Origin: Rhipicephalus microplus
Taxonomy: Eukaryota > Arthropoda > Arachnida > Ixodida > Ixodidae
Direction of reading: 5' to 3'
Assembly (NCBI RefSeq): GCF_043290135.1
Contig: NC_134702.1
Coordinates: 195,828,491 to 195,892,490 of the forward strand
Length of the DNA stretch: 64,000 nt
Position numbers and translations under genes: made by a program. Within the stretch, counting starts at the first letter, position 1. Each line of letters opens with the position of its first letter. A model generated the notes under the pieces. It ran no database searches, had not been told where the DNA came from, and was given only the letters and a program-made list of their open reading frames with translations. This document shows, one piece after another, positions 11,120 to 22,179 of the stretch.

Positions 11120-11250
11120 TGAAATACAACTGTTCAGCTGACGCTTTATTCAAGCAGCAGCAAGATGGTGCCGATGTTGAAGAAGAACGGGCCGAAGACT
11201 GATGATGGTTATTGACAGATGAGGAAGGTGACGTCCGATGAATTCTTACA
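11120..11250 (-). repeat. 5' LTR of element A
   Basis: A 131-bp LTR paired with 610-740, with 14 differences. It abuts a TA microsatellite on its right side. Confidence 0.88.
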
Positions 11251-11346
11251 ATATATATATATATATATTTATTGAAATAACTTGCAGATAGCACATAAGA
11301 AAAGGATAGTATTAACTAACGTTTCGACCGTGGCACGGCCTTCGTC

Positions 11347-11400
<54 letters not shown>
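11251..11400. repeat. TA microsatellites around a short unique core
   Basis: Two TA-rich runs (11251-11268 and about 11349-11400) flank an 80-bp unique core. The right LTR of element A joins the first run directly. Confidence 0.85.
11310..11348 (-). ncRNA. Hammerhead-ribozyme-like motif, possible Penelope-type remnant
   Basis: The minus strand from 11348 reads CTGACGA, then a stem-loop that can pair GGCCG with CGGTC around TGCCA, then GAAAC and the palindrome AACGTT. CUGANGA ... GAAA is the conserved core of hammerhead ribozymes, and short versions of this kind are known in Penelope-like elements. The 5' side, which should form stem I, has been replaced by TA repeat, and an unpaired A follows CTGACGA. 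The motif is therefore probably a dead or truncated copy. No Penelope reverse transcriptase is seen nearby. Confidence 0.42.
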
Positions 11401-11401
<1 letters not shown>

Positions 11402-13479
11402 AAGTTGATATGATTTTATTAAGCTGCCAAACTTCTTACGGATGCTTTGATGATGTATTCCACCTAATATTTGTTTCTTCAATAATCAATAAACTCAAAG
11501 GATGTGTACACGCCTTCGCCATCTCCAAAAAAATGTAGTTCATGAAAGTCATGAAGTGGTATTTTAATTATAACTTTACCAAGTCAAACATAATGACGGT
11601 TTCTTACCTGCAATATAGCAATTAAATTGAAAACTTTAGTAACCAAACAAACAAGAAGTGAAACTGTTTAACGGCTTCTACTTCATTCTCGAGTTTTCTC
11701 GATGCCTCTACGAGGACTCCTGAGCACTGCACAGCGGAATAGTGAAGTAATTCGTAGAAACTCTGTAGAGTAACCACCGAAAAGTTTTTGCTTGACAAAA
11801 GACGTGGTCAGTCTAAAGTTTAGGTGCCATCAATGGGCTCTTTTGAAGTTTTGCATAGGTGTTCAAGCAGCCTTTCCTGAAGCGTGACAAGTGCAGCGTT
11901 TTAGTCGAGGAATTCGCATCCGCCATCTGCATCTTATTCTTTGCCTCCATTCACAAAACTTTGACGATCACTGTATTTTTCTTCTCGTAGTGCACGCGCA
12001 TAAATTCAATCAAGTACGAGCGAGCAACTCTGAACGCTAATTCAAGGCAACTTGACTTTTTAAGGTATTGCTTGAAAGCTGTATACTATTCTTGAGAATG
12101 GCAACGTCATTTCCAGCTGCACGGTATTTGGTGGAGTGTGACAAATGGAAGCTCGTAAGATTGGTCTCCCCTCTACAACACTGTTTGTTCGGTGTCTTGC
12201 AAAATAACGAGAAGTGGTATCGCGAAATGACAGTCTTCTACGTAATGTCACATGTAGTTTGTTACTGTTACAGCGCTCCTAAATGTTGACATCCGTAGGA
12301 TCTACTTCATTGTACATAGTCACTAAAAACAAGAAAACACTGTCATAAAATTACTTTTGTATAGGTCGAGTTCGTCCTCAAACTCATAAAAAGCTTTGCG
12401 GCACAATTGACTTTATTTGTTTGTCATAGCCGCCATTGACGAACGTTGACGCTGAAGACAATATATAGAACAAGCGCATTTCAGACCACACATTCTGTTT
12501 CAGTTTGCCGCCACGGCGCAGCCCATGCAAAGTATCCACTATGCGGCATGATAAGGAGAGTGACGCTGATGACGATGAAGATGATGACAATGAAGACTAT
12601 GGACAGCGACTAGCTTGTGCGGTAGATGACATTTCAATGCGGCCTACGATGCTTTTCTTTTTTTTCTTGCTTTATTTATTTATTTATTTGGTTATTTATT
12701 TCTGCTGCCTCATTATTTTCTCGAAAAAAAATAAGAACATTACATTCTGTATGGTCTCCTGGGCAAAACGCTCTAATGAAACAGCTTGACTATGACTCAG
12801 TAGACCAGTTACATGGCAACAACTGAAAATTTTTGCACCAAAAATGTACAAGTCGTGATCACACATGGAAGAAAAAAATATTTACATAAAGAAAGGATAT
12901 AACAATACTTGTATAAATGTAAGAAAGAATTACTTTGAATGAACACTTTTTTAACAACAAACAAACAATAAAAGAATACTCAAATTTCTTTACAAATAAC
13001 ATTTGTAATACTAAAAGTGCAAAAAAAACAGCATCAGTACACCTGCACTTTTGGCAGTAAGCTGCACGAAACAATATTACCCACTCAATATAAGAAAAGA
13101 TCATGGTACCTAGCCATACATAAAGGTGTACAGTGAAATGTAGTACAGCATGAAGGAAATATTTACCTGTATGAATACATTATTATTTCAAAAATATTTC
13201 ATGTACTGTTTGTAGCGCCAGTTTATGTAAATATTTGTGCTTGTTAAGAATACATGGGAGGTACATTTCAACGATTAAAGTTTATGGTCGGTGCTAAAGC
13301 ACGGCATAAGCCAGCCTCCCACATTCTAAGTATTGAAAGTGTGAATGTTGCGTTGAAATGCAGCAGTGATCTCTATAAATTGTCTAAATGAAGAAGAACA
13401 TGTGTAGAAGGATGGCAAGTTGCGGAACTCATACATATATTGAATTCTAATTAAACTGCACTTTCAAAAATATTTCGAT
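11401..13479. other. No gene seen; AT-rich, may include LINE 3' end
   Basis: ORFs here are below 100 codons and none is recognisable. The stretch from about 12850 to 13480 is A/T-rich and could be the 3' untranslated part of the minus-strand LINE that follows, but nothing in it proves that. Confidence 0.4.
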
Positions 13480-14760
13480 GTGGGTGATAAATAACCAATG
13501 TTGGCAATGTAACGGACAGCTTTCATCTGCAAAAGCAATTTTCTGTTGATGTTACGTACATCTGTAGTGAGCCAAATGATACTGTAGTAATGTATGTGTG
13601 ATTAAAACAGTGCTGAATATGTGCTGAATTTTATCTGTGGAGGAAGAATTGCAAGAAAACGCGACAGAGATCGCACTGTAAAAGAAGGTTTCTTGCATAA
13701 ATGACTTACATGAGAGTAACAACTTAAATGAGATGAAAAATGTTACACCAAGAATTTTATGTTCTACGTTATCTATTTTTCAATCTAAAGAAATAATATC
13801 TTGTTTAATGACCATAATCTTATTCCTAGCTTTAAATATTACTATCTTCGTTTTCTTCGGGTTAATTTTAAGTTTATTTGAGAGAGACCCTGATGTAATA
13901 TTACAAAATAAACTATTACAACTTTCTACCAACGCATCTGTACCTTCATGGGAAAACTAGACCGTGGAATCATCAGAATATATTATAAATTTCACGGACT
14001 TGTTGATGTTCACAATATCATTGATAAAAACATTGAAAAAGGGGCCCTAATACACTGCCTTGCGTGACACCTCTACTGACAGGCAATGAAGATGAGTGAT
14101 GGTTACCTAAACACTCGGATCGATATCGCTCTGCTAAATATGATTTCAATAAAGCCAGCGGAGTGCTCCAACGCCATAGATTTCTAACTTATGAAGTAGT
14201 GGCTATGGTCAATAGAATCAAAAGCCCGGGTGAAATATATGAACAAACCTAATTTATATAGCCTGTTTTGCATGTTTTTAAAATAATTTCTTTTAGCCTT
14301 AACACAGCTAACTTCGTAGACCTTCCTTTACGAAAACCAAACTGAGCCTCGCTTATAAAGCTACCTTTAGTGAAAAAGTTAGATAATCGGGAGGGTAGCA
14401 TTTTTTGAAACCGTTAGCATACATCGGAATAATTGATAATGGGCGATAGTTTCCAAGCAAGTTTTTTGTCGCCACCTTTAAACAGAACAGACATACAAGA
14501 GCGCTTCACATCACGGGGAAACTCGCCGGAATATACTTCTAAATTAAATAGAAAAACAAGTACAGGGGCTAAATGCTCTAAAACAAATTTTATAGAACCA
14601 ATATGAAAATTGTCAATATCTAATGCACTACCATTTTTAAGACTAGTAAATGTTCTGAAATCTTTGGTTCATCTGCCAGGTTGAGAAATAAGCTTTCTGC
14701 ATTTCTAATATTTGAGTTATTTATTTGCAGGATTTTAATTATTGGTGCCATTCCAGATGT
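13480..14760 (-). pseudogene. Decayed LINE reverse transcriptase (Jockey/CR1-like)
   Basis: Conceptual translation of the minus strand, across frameshifts and stops, gives a non-LTR RT in the right order. An N-terminal ALDIDNFHIGSIKFVLEH segment comes first (about 14640), then FPRDVKRSCMSVLFKGGDK (about 14500), SEAQFGFRKGRST (about 14340), FTRAFDSIDH (about 14215), GVTQGSVLGPLF (about 14060), YSDDSTV (about 13970, the YADD-type catalytic box) and KLKINPKKTKIVIF (about 13850). A LLLQMKAVRYIAN segment near 13520 matches the region after the RT. The motif style fits the Jockey/CR1 group. No endonuclease was found on the 5' side, so the copy is 5'-truncated or too decayed to see. Confidence 0.8.
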
Positions 14761-15239
14761 GAAACACCTATTCAACTAATCAGCAAAGCATTGCACCACT
14801 TAATACACGATTGTTTACCGTGATTTTATGCGGCATGAAGTCTGCCTTGTGGCACCATAAAACACTGTTCTTTTCTTTCTAAGCTGCATCGGGGTGCTTT
14901 GTACAGATACCAGAAAACAACTTTTTATATTAGGCGATTTTCGCCTTTCGAAGAGCGCTGTTTTAGTTTATTTCTGAGAGTTTTATTCTGCTGCAGTAAT
15001 TCTTCCTCTCGCGATTTCAAGAATGCGTGGAAAAGCTGGAAACAACCAAAACCATTAGGGGAATGTGCCCAGGCCAAGTCTTTTCCAACTTTGAACTAGA
15101 TTCGATGCGATAAAAAATTATAATAAAGCCAAACAAACTTCACAACTCAACACAACATAACAGTTACAACCAATAAATATTGTATATAAATGTACACCAC
15201 TTGGCACACACCTACATGTGTGAATGGTGAATACAGGTC
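14761..15239. other. No gene seen
   Basis: A short ORF of 66 codons (14899-15099, plus) has no recognisable features. The stretch may be the decayed 5' side of the minus-strand LINE. Confidence 0.35.
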
Positions 15240-15377
15240 TTTAGCAAGCTACGGAAACACGTTACAGAAATACGACACGGTTCCTTTCCGGATGTGCGTA
15301 CAATTCTGACGCATGCCCACTCGTCAGCCGGTTCCGTGTTGCCGCCTATCCGTAACGCGCTTTTGTAGATTGCTAAA
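15240..15377. repeat. Palindromic MITE-like element
   Basis: A 138-bp imperfect inverted repeat. TTTAGCAAGCTACGG... at the left end pairs with ...TAGATTGCTAAA at the right end, and pairing continues inwards through GTTACAG/CCGTAAC and ACACGGTTCC/GGTTCCGTGT. The outer 8 bp are a perfect match (TTTAGCAA and TTGCTAAA). It has no coding capacity. I do not see a clear target duplication. Confidence 0.55.
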
Positions 15378-16163
15378 AACCTCCAATGTCACAGGTGACC
15401 TACGGTAACATCAAACGATCCCACTGCTTCACCTACTTCTTATTTTCACTTCGTGAATTTGGGAGGATTTTTCTCTTTGGTGACCCGACTTTCACTAATG
15501 AGAACTAGGAGTACAGCGAGAGCATCGTTATTTTATCACTTTTTGTACAAATCGGGGGATGTATCAAGGGCTCTGATTCTCGTTTAGGCACAACCTAATA
15601 ACTCCAACAGACTGGGTAGCAAATGACGCAATAAGGTGCATAAATTGTACATCTTAACTGTTGTATAGTAATGAGGACATGACTGCAAATACTTTTGTGT
15701 GTATGAAAACACAACTAGCGGCAGGTAGGGAGCGTACCTACAACCTTGCGGTTGTACGTGTACAACCTTTGTATCACTTTTGGGACAGAGGAGATGTCGG
15801 GGGACTGCTGTTTGATGTAGCTTCACAAAGCATTTTTTGGATCACATTTAGGTGAGAAGTCGTCTCAGTGAAAAGCCGTTTGGCATGAATACCTATGAAT
15901 GTTTTCCAAGTTGGTGCTAGCTACTAAATACGAGCGTGGAGACAAGGATGGCAGTAATGGCATACATTTTCGTTTTTTTGTGGCGGGGGGGGAGGAGAGG
16001 CTATGACTACAGGTTTACGCAGAGTATTATAAGGAGGTAACTGGGAAGAAAGGCACAAGCTAATAGGAGAAGCAGTAGATGTAAACCATGAGCTCAACAG
16101 CAACTCCGTGACAATTTGCACTCAGATGGCTATCTGGTCTTCGGTGACTCATTTTCTTTTTTA
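15378..16163. other. No gene seen
   Basis: Only short ORFs (up to 80 codons) without recognisable content, and a G-run near 15984. Confidence 0.4.
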
Positions 16164-16621
16164 GGGGCGAAGCTCCTTAGGGCGTGGGCTGTGCGTCCCC
16201 TGTAGCCTGTATGTAGCCACCTCTAGTTTAGTTCTTGCAGTGTTCACTAGATGGCGGTACCGTCCCCTGTATGTAGCCACCTATAGTTTAGTCCTTGCAG
16301 TGTTCACTAGATGGCGGTACCGTCTCCTGTATGTAGCCACCTCTCGTTTAGTTCTTGTAGTGTTTACTAGATGGTGGTACTTGTAGCTGATGATGAAAAG
16401 ATGCAAGATGTTATAAACTAGAAAGCGGTACTTGTAGTTGATGAAAGACGCGAGATCTCATAAAATAGGAATGATGTCACATATGGCGCGTGTCATTGGT
16501 TGAAGGCAATCGTTCGATTTAGTGCGGCGACGTACGCTAGGGGGAGCGATGTAATAAAATAGAGTGGGCAAAATGTACAGAGGATTCATGGTTTACCAGG
16601 TTTACCTCCGGAGCTTCGCCC
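16164..16621. mobile_element. MITE-like element with 60-bp tandem repeats
   Basis: GGGGCGAAGCTCC at 16164-16176 is the inverted complement (12 of 13) of GGAGCTTCGCCC at 16610-16621. This bounds a 458-bp stretch without ORFs. The left half contains three 60-bp tandem units. The structure, with terminal inverted repeats and no coding, is that of a small DNA element. Similar GGGGCGAAGCTCC ends occur in tick repeats as far as I recall. I found no convincing target duplication. Confidence 0.6.
16201..16380. repeat. 60-bp tandem repeat, three copies
   Basis: Units start at 16201, 16261 and 16321 with exactly 60-bp spacing. Each contains CCTGTATGTAGCCACCT and ends TAGATGGCGGTAC or close to it. Identity between neighbours is high (roughly 90%). 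A fourth, strongly decayed unit may follow at 16381. Confidence 0.9.
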
Positions 16622-18920
16622 ACTCATCATCATTCACTTCGTGGATATGGCGGAATTTTTTTAACGTGTGAAGCAGCACACAAAAAATCACAAAATAGAA
16701 CGCGAAACAATCTTACAGGGCAACTGCTGCGCTCGTTATCAGTTTATTAAACAAACACAGGTTCAATATACCTATACGCCCGTTGGAACAAATAAAACCA
16801 CTTATTCAAATTCACAGCCACTGTGGGTGATCTCAAAAGGGAAAGAATTTTAAATTCCTAAGTCAGCTGATATAGCTCTCATTTGCTTGGGTGCTTTACA
16901 TAGCTTCGCTAGATTACCTTTTCGGTTGATTTCTCTAGTTTGAATGTATCGCGCGTTAACATCAATTGTCACCAACTCGTCGTATTTTAAACCTCATTTT
17001 CTTATATTTAATGCCCATAAAATCACGTTTGGCTGGTAAAGAGAGGCTTGCCATACGGTGAGGAAGCACCATGAGTTCTAACGTCGAAACTGTCAAAATG
17101 GACACGAGCACGGTTGCTTGCTTGTGAGTGAATATTTGATTATCTGACGCTGCATGCATTTATACAACTCTTTCTGCATTACGAAACATAAAGGTATACT
17201 CGAGAAGGCATGTCCCGCAGCAATTTCGCTTCCTGGAGTAAACAATATACAAACTAACAAACGTGTATTTTGTGAAAGGCACTAGCAGTGCTTTGAATTC
17301 AATACAGTGCTTGAAATTTTAGGACAACAGCCCCAAATATTGAGCCACCTTTACCATTCTGAAACGTGCAAGAAGACTTCACTAGGTAGGGCCAACAGAA
17401 ACGTTTATTCTGCGATGTCTCCTCGGCTCACAACAGCCACGGACGAGCCCAATCACGATAATTATGGTTATATACAACAAATAACGGTGAAGTACGATAA
17501 ATGTGCTTACAATATACATTTGCATTGACGATCATAGAGTGTCGGTGCGCTTCTATTTTAACACAAATTGTTTGAGACCGAACCAATAGGATATGTTTCG
17601 TTAACCTCTCCAAATATTCTGTTTTGTATGGACCGTGACATTAAGCATTGACACAATATTATGTTTATGAAACACAAAGAAACTTCCTGCATTTTAAAGA
17701 GAAGCAAGCATTGAAACATTTCTTCTAATGCAAAAATGATTTCTTTCTTTCGCACTGATGTTTCAAGGGCTGCAAGTGTCCCCACTTACAGCAAACCAGG
17801 CGAAACCTCGCTAACCTCCTCACCTTTCCTTTACCTCCCTTTCTCGCTACATCAAGTATTAAAGCAATGGTCAAAAAACAAAAGGAAACACACTTTTATT
17901 GTTGCATTGTAACAAAGAACCACTGTATAGTTGCTGAGGACAATTCAGCCGCTGAACGAGAAAGTCCTAATGGTGTTTCTCTGTTCTGGTTGCATGTTAC
18001 CTTGACGTACAAGGAGGGTGGTGAGATAGACGGATAAGCACATCTCAGAAAGCAGCTTGAACACGCAGGCTTCTAAGAGCCGCTAGGGTAATGTCGCTAC
18101 TACGAAAGCACCAATTAGGGCTAGCCCGCACAACGTACTCAATTTATCACTTCTTGAGCAGATCTGTCTTTCTCTTGAGCTGAGCGGCCTTCCGCTAAAC
18201 AACCACTGGAGAGTGGTGGCGTGCAGCTTCGGGTTTTTCTGAAAAAAAAAATCATAGCCTAGCTTTCTTAACCGCTCCCGTGTTGCATATCGACACTACT
18301 ACGTCTTCTGCGGATTACTGCTTGCTTCTTTTTCTCCAAATGCGACGGGTGAAGTGCGAACGGGGTTACTTAATTACCGCTCCCGCAGGCTACAGACACT
18401 AAGCAAACTCCTTTGACTTGCTCAAATTTTGTCAGCAGTATGCCAGCCATCAGTGGTACCACTGATGACATGTTGAGAAAGGGAATGTGTCAGACGCTGC
18501 TAAAAAGGCGCTCGTCACGGCTTCCAGTTATGTAGCGACCGCATAACTCTGAAGCCATGTATGACAAGTGACTCTAATATCATAAAGTACAGCAAATTTC
18601 GCCGCGCTCAGGGAATGCACGGCTGTCTACAGGAGAGAAGTTATACGGCACGCGTTGGTTGCAATGACAGCTAGAGCTTCGTAGTTTTCGATAACCGTTT
18701 GTCAGCCAGCATAAAAGTGAACGCTCTCATTATTCTGCTCGTTGCAGTAGCTACATCGGCCCGCCAGCTCGACGGCTGATTACGTCATAAAAAATATGAT
18801 CCAAGTGAATGTGATTGTGCAAGAAGTTTGTAGGGAACCTAGTACTTCGTCGCAGTAGTAGCTTTTTGAATCGTGGAAACTGCACCGCTAGGCTGTGTCT
18901 AGAGCACCTTTGGTTGTAGG
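16622..18920. other. No gene seen
   Basis: 2.3 kb of mixed sequence. The longest ORFs are below 80 codons, overlap on opposite strands and show no known motif. Confidence 0.4.
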
Positions 18921-19077
18921 TGTTGCAGAATATTCTCTTGGAGCGGGCCAGACTATCGAAGAGGACGAAGTGGGGACAAGAACGCGCTAGAAGGGATGGC
19001 AAAACAGATAATTTGCCATAACCACAGATTATAGTCACGTTTTCCCTTATGGTTTGCAAGCCAGTCGTTTCGTAACA
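18921..19077 (+). repeat. 5' LTR of BEL/Pao element
   Basis: A 157-bp copy, paired with 20550-20708 at clearly reduced identity (many substitutions), so an old insertion. Confidence 0.72.
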
Positions 19078-19132
19078 TTTGGTACCGTGAAATCCGCGAC
19101 TGCCCCTTGAGAAACGCCTTCACGTGACGGTG

Positions 19133-20060
19133 ATGGCAAACTCAGACCAGCTGCGGCGGAAGCGAGCTGCACTCAGGGCTGGCATCACGTGAGCCCCAAC
19201 CCAGCTCATGGATCTACTGCAGCTAACGGATCCTGACCTCTCGGAAGTTCACGCACACCTTGACTACCTCAAGGACAAAGATCCTACATTGTCGAGACTG
19301 GACGACGCAATTCTTCCGCTAAAAGGTGAAGATTATGTTGACCGCGAAGTCGAAACGGTGCACGATTATAGCGACAAGATCAGCTAAACCACAGCGCACG
19401 TGAAGCACTGGTTGTTGCAAGTTCGTCAGCAAGCTACCACGACGCATGCTGAATGTTCCGGAACTCGATCGAGCAACGCAGACCTCCCTAGAAACCTTGA
19501 TGGTTCGAACTATGCGAAAAAGCCATGTCACAGATCGGTGGTACTGCACAGGCTACATATACCTACCTTCGACAGCAACCTGCGCGACTGGCAGAACTTT
19601 TAGAGATCATTACGATGCCACGATCCACCAAAACTCCTACCTACCATGCATCAAAAATTCAAATATTTTCTTACGTACTTAACTGGCAGCGCTCAACGGT
19701 CAATCGAAAGAATCCGGTTAGCAGAGGAGAATTACAACATTGCTATTAAAACGGTCACGAATGGGTTTGAACGGCGAGATCTCCTCGTCAATGAGCACGT
19801 GGGTAATCTTTTGGCGTTGACTCCTGTGAAGCTCATCAGAAGTTACTAAACTTCGCACACTTCACGACAATATGCTGTTCCGAGTGAGCGCTTTAGAAGG
19901 CCTTGGCGTGTCCCCGGATCAATACATCAAGGTACAGAATCGGGTCATTATGCGCTGCTTGCCAGACGATCTGGCTATCATGTATCGACAAAGGATGAAA
20001 GAGGACGACCGCACCAATAGTAGGACGAAGACTTCCGAACACAGACTGCGCTGAGCGAAG
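19133..20060 (+). pseudogene. gag: BEL/Pao gag relic
   Basis: An ATG at 19133 lies just after the primer site and starts a Lys/Arg-rich N-terminus (MANSDQLRRKRAALRAG) that soon meets a stop. Further on, pieces in shifting frames match the BEL/Pao gag domain (DUF1759 type): LPTFDSNLRDWQNF at about 19570, KNSNIFLRTYLTGSAQRSIE, RLAEENYNIAIKTVTNGFERRDLLVNEH at about 19720-19790, LRTLHDNMLFRVSALEGLGV at about 19860, and RVIMRCLPDDLAIMYRQRM. At least three frameshifts and several stops show it is dead. Confidence 0.78.
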
Positions 20061-20451
20061 GACCAGTTGACATTCCTTCGCACCAAGAAGTGCGGGAGGA
20101 AGGTCGCCTGCAACTACGTCATCGTTCCTACGAAGGTGAAGACAGCATGGCGACAGAAAGCCCAGACAGCACGGAATTCATTTTATCGGCTGTGTGTCCA
20201 TAGTGACGCCATACTTGAACAACTTTTCTTAGACCAGCAACTTTTTAAGTGACCACCACGACAAGCATCGCGTACTCGTAATTCTGCATGCCAAGCACGT
20301 CAAGAACGCCCTCAGTCTCATCAGCATCGATTCCTGAGAGAGCAAGGGGTGCGACAGCCACCAATCAACGGCTTTAGTGACTCCTGGTAGCAAACAAGTG
20401 AATTTCAATGCAAACTGCGTTCTCGGTGGGTACGATTCTCCTTGCCCCCCC

Positions 20452-20549
20452 TCCCCTGGGAGGATGTTGCATAATATTGCGGAATGGAGAAACCTGGAGT
20501 GGTCCAGATTTCATCGAAGCGTGCGAGTCATCTTGGCCCCCCGTGGGAA
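20452..20549 (+). repeat. Partial second LTR start upstream of 3' LTR
   Basis: CTGGGAGGA followed by TGTTGCATAATATT (20466 onward) repeats the arrangement GTGGGAAGA followed by TGTTGCAGAATATT found at the real 3' LTR (20541-20563). This looks like a duplicated and decayed tract plus LTR start. Confidence 0.5.
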
Positions 20550-20708
20550 GATGTTGCAGAATATTCTCTTGGAGTGGGCCAGACGATTGAGGAGAACGAA
20601 GTTGGGACAGGCGCGCACTAGAAGGGACGGCAAAACACGTAGGTCGCCATGACCGCAGAACAAAGTCGCAGTTTTTCTTACGGTTTTGTAGCCAGTCGTT
20701 TCGTACCA
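20550..20708 (+). repeat. 3' LTR of BEL/Pao element
   Basis: A 159-bp copy, paired with 18921-19077. GTATG follows, close to GTAGG before the 5' LTR. Confidence 0.72.
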
Positions 20709-21780
20709 GTATGAATGAGCTGGTAGTCTTTTGCAATTAATACACAGTCCAGTCTTAGAGGTAAAGCTTCGGTAGAACTACGCAAAGGTTTTACCGATAT
20801 GCGCTAACTGACCATTTGACCGTTTCTACCATGCAATGGACAGCGAAAATTCCAAATGCCAAGAAACGCAATCAATAGCGGCTCCGTTCTTCTGAAAAAG
20901 ACTATAAAGTTGCGGCAGACATGTGTCGTTTATAGCAAAAGATTTGATGCATCGGGAATGCATGTTTTTTCGGATGTACAACCTTAGTACCCCGTCACAT
21001 CCAACGTAAATCTGCATTCCTGTTTGATGCCTAATAAATGTGATAAAAAATGTCTAGAAGACAGGGAACTGTACTTTCTGCGTGTGATGTTGTATTTAGG
21101 AGTCTTATGGCTTGAATATATTTGGAAATATACATCAAAAGACAGCTTGCCTCTTTATAAGCAACACAAAAAAATAGAATATGAGATTGCTACTTTTATT
21201 GAGATAATAGAGAAAAGCTAAGCTTAGCCTGTGCGTGCCTCACATAGTACTTTTCTTCCTCTCTTTTTGTTCAAGAGCGAAGCGTTTATAGCTTTTAGTC
21301 GTACCGGGAAGTGCGAAAAGGATCTGCCATTATGATGAATTGGTGTGCGCTCACTTTCTCCTCATCAACTTTAGCTTCGCTGCCAGAAGAAATACACGAT
21401 TTCTGTGGCGTACACTACTAAATCTCCAATGGACTAGTCTCTTACGTGACAAAATTAACGTGTATCATCACGCAATGACTTATTCGAGAGTTTTAGTGCT
21501 GCGTAATGGTGCTCTATATGTACGGATCACGCAAGCGCCTTGCGTTACGTGACGTCGTTTGCCCCGAATGGGCTTTTAGTGCGCTGTAGTACCCGTGTAC
21601 GTAAAAAACGTAAAGCGTGGTGCGCCATCTGGTAGATCTATATAGAAGCACGTGTTGTTGAAAGCCAATCTGAGCCATTTCAAATGCGCTAGCCAAATTA
21701 TGGCTATATTTTGAGCCGCTGTAGTACGCTACCGTAGCCGTAGCCACTTAAAACGTATGGTGAACGCCTTTGATCTGCCT
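20709..21780. other. No gene seen
   Basis: The longest ORFs have about 75 codons and show no motif. Confidence 0.4.
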
Positions 21781-21787
21781 GAACAAG

Positions 21788-21850
21788 ACAGAGCACAAGA
21801 AGAGAAGAACGTGGTACAAGTGCCTTAGCTTCTCTTTTCGTGCTCTGTCT
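21788..21850. repeat. Short hairpin repeat
   Basis: GACAGAGCACAAGAAGAGAAG at 21788-21808 pairs with CTTCTCTTTTCGTGCTCTGTC at 21830-21850 (19 of 21) around a 21-nt loop. It lies directly upstream of a SINE. Confidence 0.7.
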
Positions 21851-21867
21851 TATTCGAGCAGAACTCA

Positions 21868-22092
21868 CCGCGGATGTCTAGTGGATGACGCACTCGTCTG
21901 CTAACCAGCAGGTCACGGGATCGAATCACGGCAGTGGTGGCCGCCATTTTGATGGAGGCGAATATGCTTGCAGGCCCGTGTACTCGGATTTAGGTGCAGG
22001 TTAAAAGAAACCCTGGTGGTCGAAATTTCAAGAGCCCTCCAATACAGTGTCTCTCAGAACAATAATGACGGTTTTGGGACGTTGAACTAGAG
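21868..22092 (+). mobile_element. Ruka-type tRNA-derived SINE
   Basis: Starts with a tRNA-like head: an A-box-like GATGTCTAGTGG and a B-box in GGTCACGGGATCGAATCACG (21911-21930). The tRNA-unrelated body follows, with GATGGAGGCGAA, GGCCCGTGTACTC, AGAAACCCTGGTGGTCGAAA and GGTTTTGGGACGTTGAA. The same body is present at 38973-39216, 43725-43968 and elsewhere in the window. Transcription would be by RNA polymerase III and movement would depend on a LINE. This copy carries many substitutions. Confidence 0.85.
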
Positions 22093-22179
22093 TGATTATG
22101 CTGGCGCTAATTTTTCGCAACAGGCATCGTTTTGACCCTGCCCGCCTCTCTGCCTCACGACCCCAGTTTACGGATCTTT

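Larger units (their letters stand above)
610..11250 (-). mobile_element. Ty3/gypsy element A, old, carries nested element B
   Basis: An LTR retrotransposon read on the minus strand. Two 131-bp direct repeats (610-740 and 11120-11250), both of TG...CA form, bound decayed gag, protease, reverse transcriptase, RNase H and integrase sequences in Ty3/gypsy order. I count 14 differences between the LTRs (about 11%), so this is an old copy. It has nonsense codons and frameshifts in every domain. A second gypsy element, B, sits inside its integrase at 1506-6799. Both flanks are TA repeats; ATAT at 606-609 and 11251-11254 fits a 4-bp target duplication but is uninformative in that context. Confidence 0.9.
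18921..20708 (+). mobile_element. BEL/Pao LTR element, gag relic, pol deleted
   Basis: Two direct repeats, 18921-19077 and 20550-20708, both start TGTTGCAGAATATTCTC and end in GTTTCGTA(A/C)CA, which is LTR form. TGGTACCGTG two bases after the first copy fits a primer site, and GTGGGAAGA just before the second fits a polypurine tract. Flanks GTAGG (18916-18920) and GTATG (20709-20713) match at 4 of 5, as for a decayed 5-bp target duplication, the usual BEL/Pao size. The interior of only 1.5 kb holds a decayed gag. No RT or integrase is present. Confidence 0.75.

Noticed and set aside
606..11254. ATAT target duplication of element A as firm evidence
   Set aside because: Both flanks are TA microsatellite, so any 4-bp match is expected there by default.
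12505..12789. 94-codon plus ORF with acidic run and hydrophobic segment
   Set aside because: The acidic part is a GATGAA-type simple stretch and the hydrophobic part is TTTATT repeat. No conserved motif.
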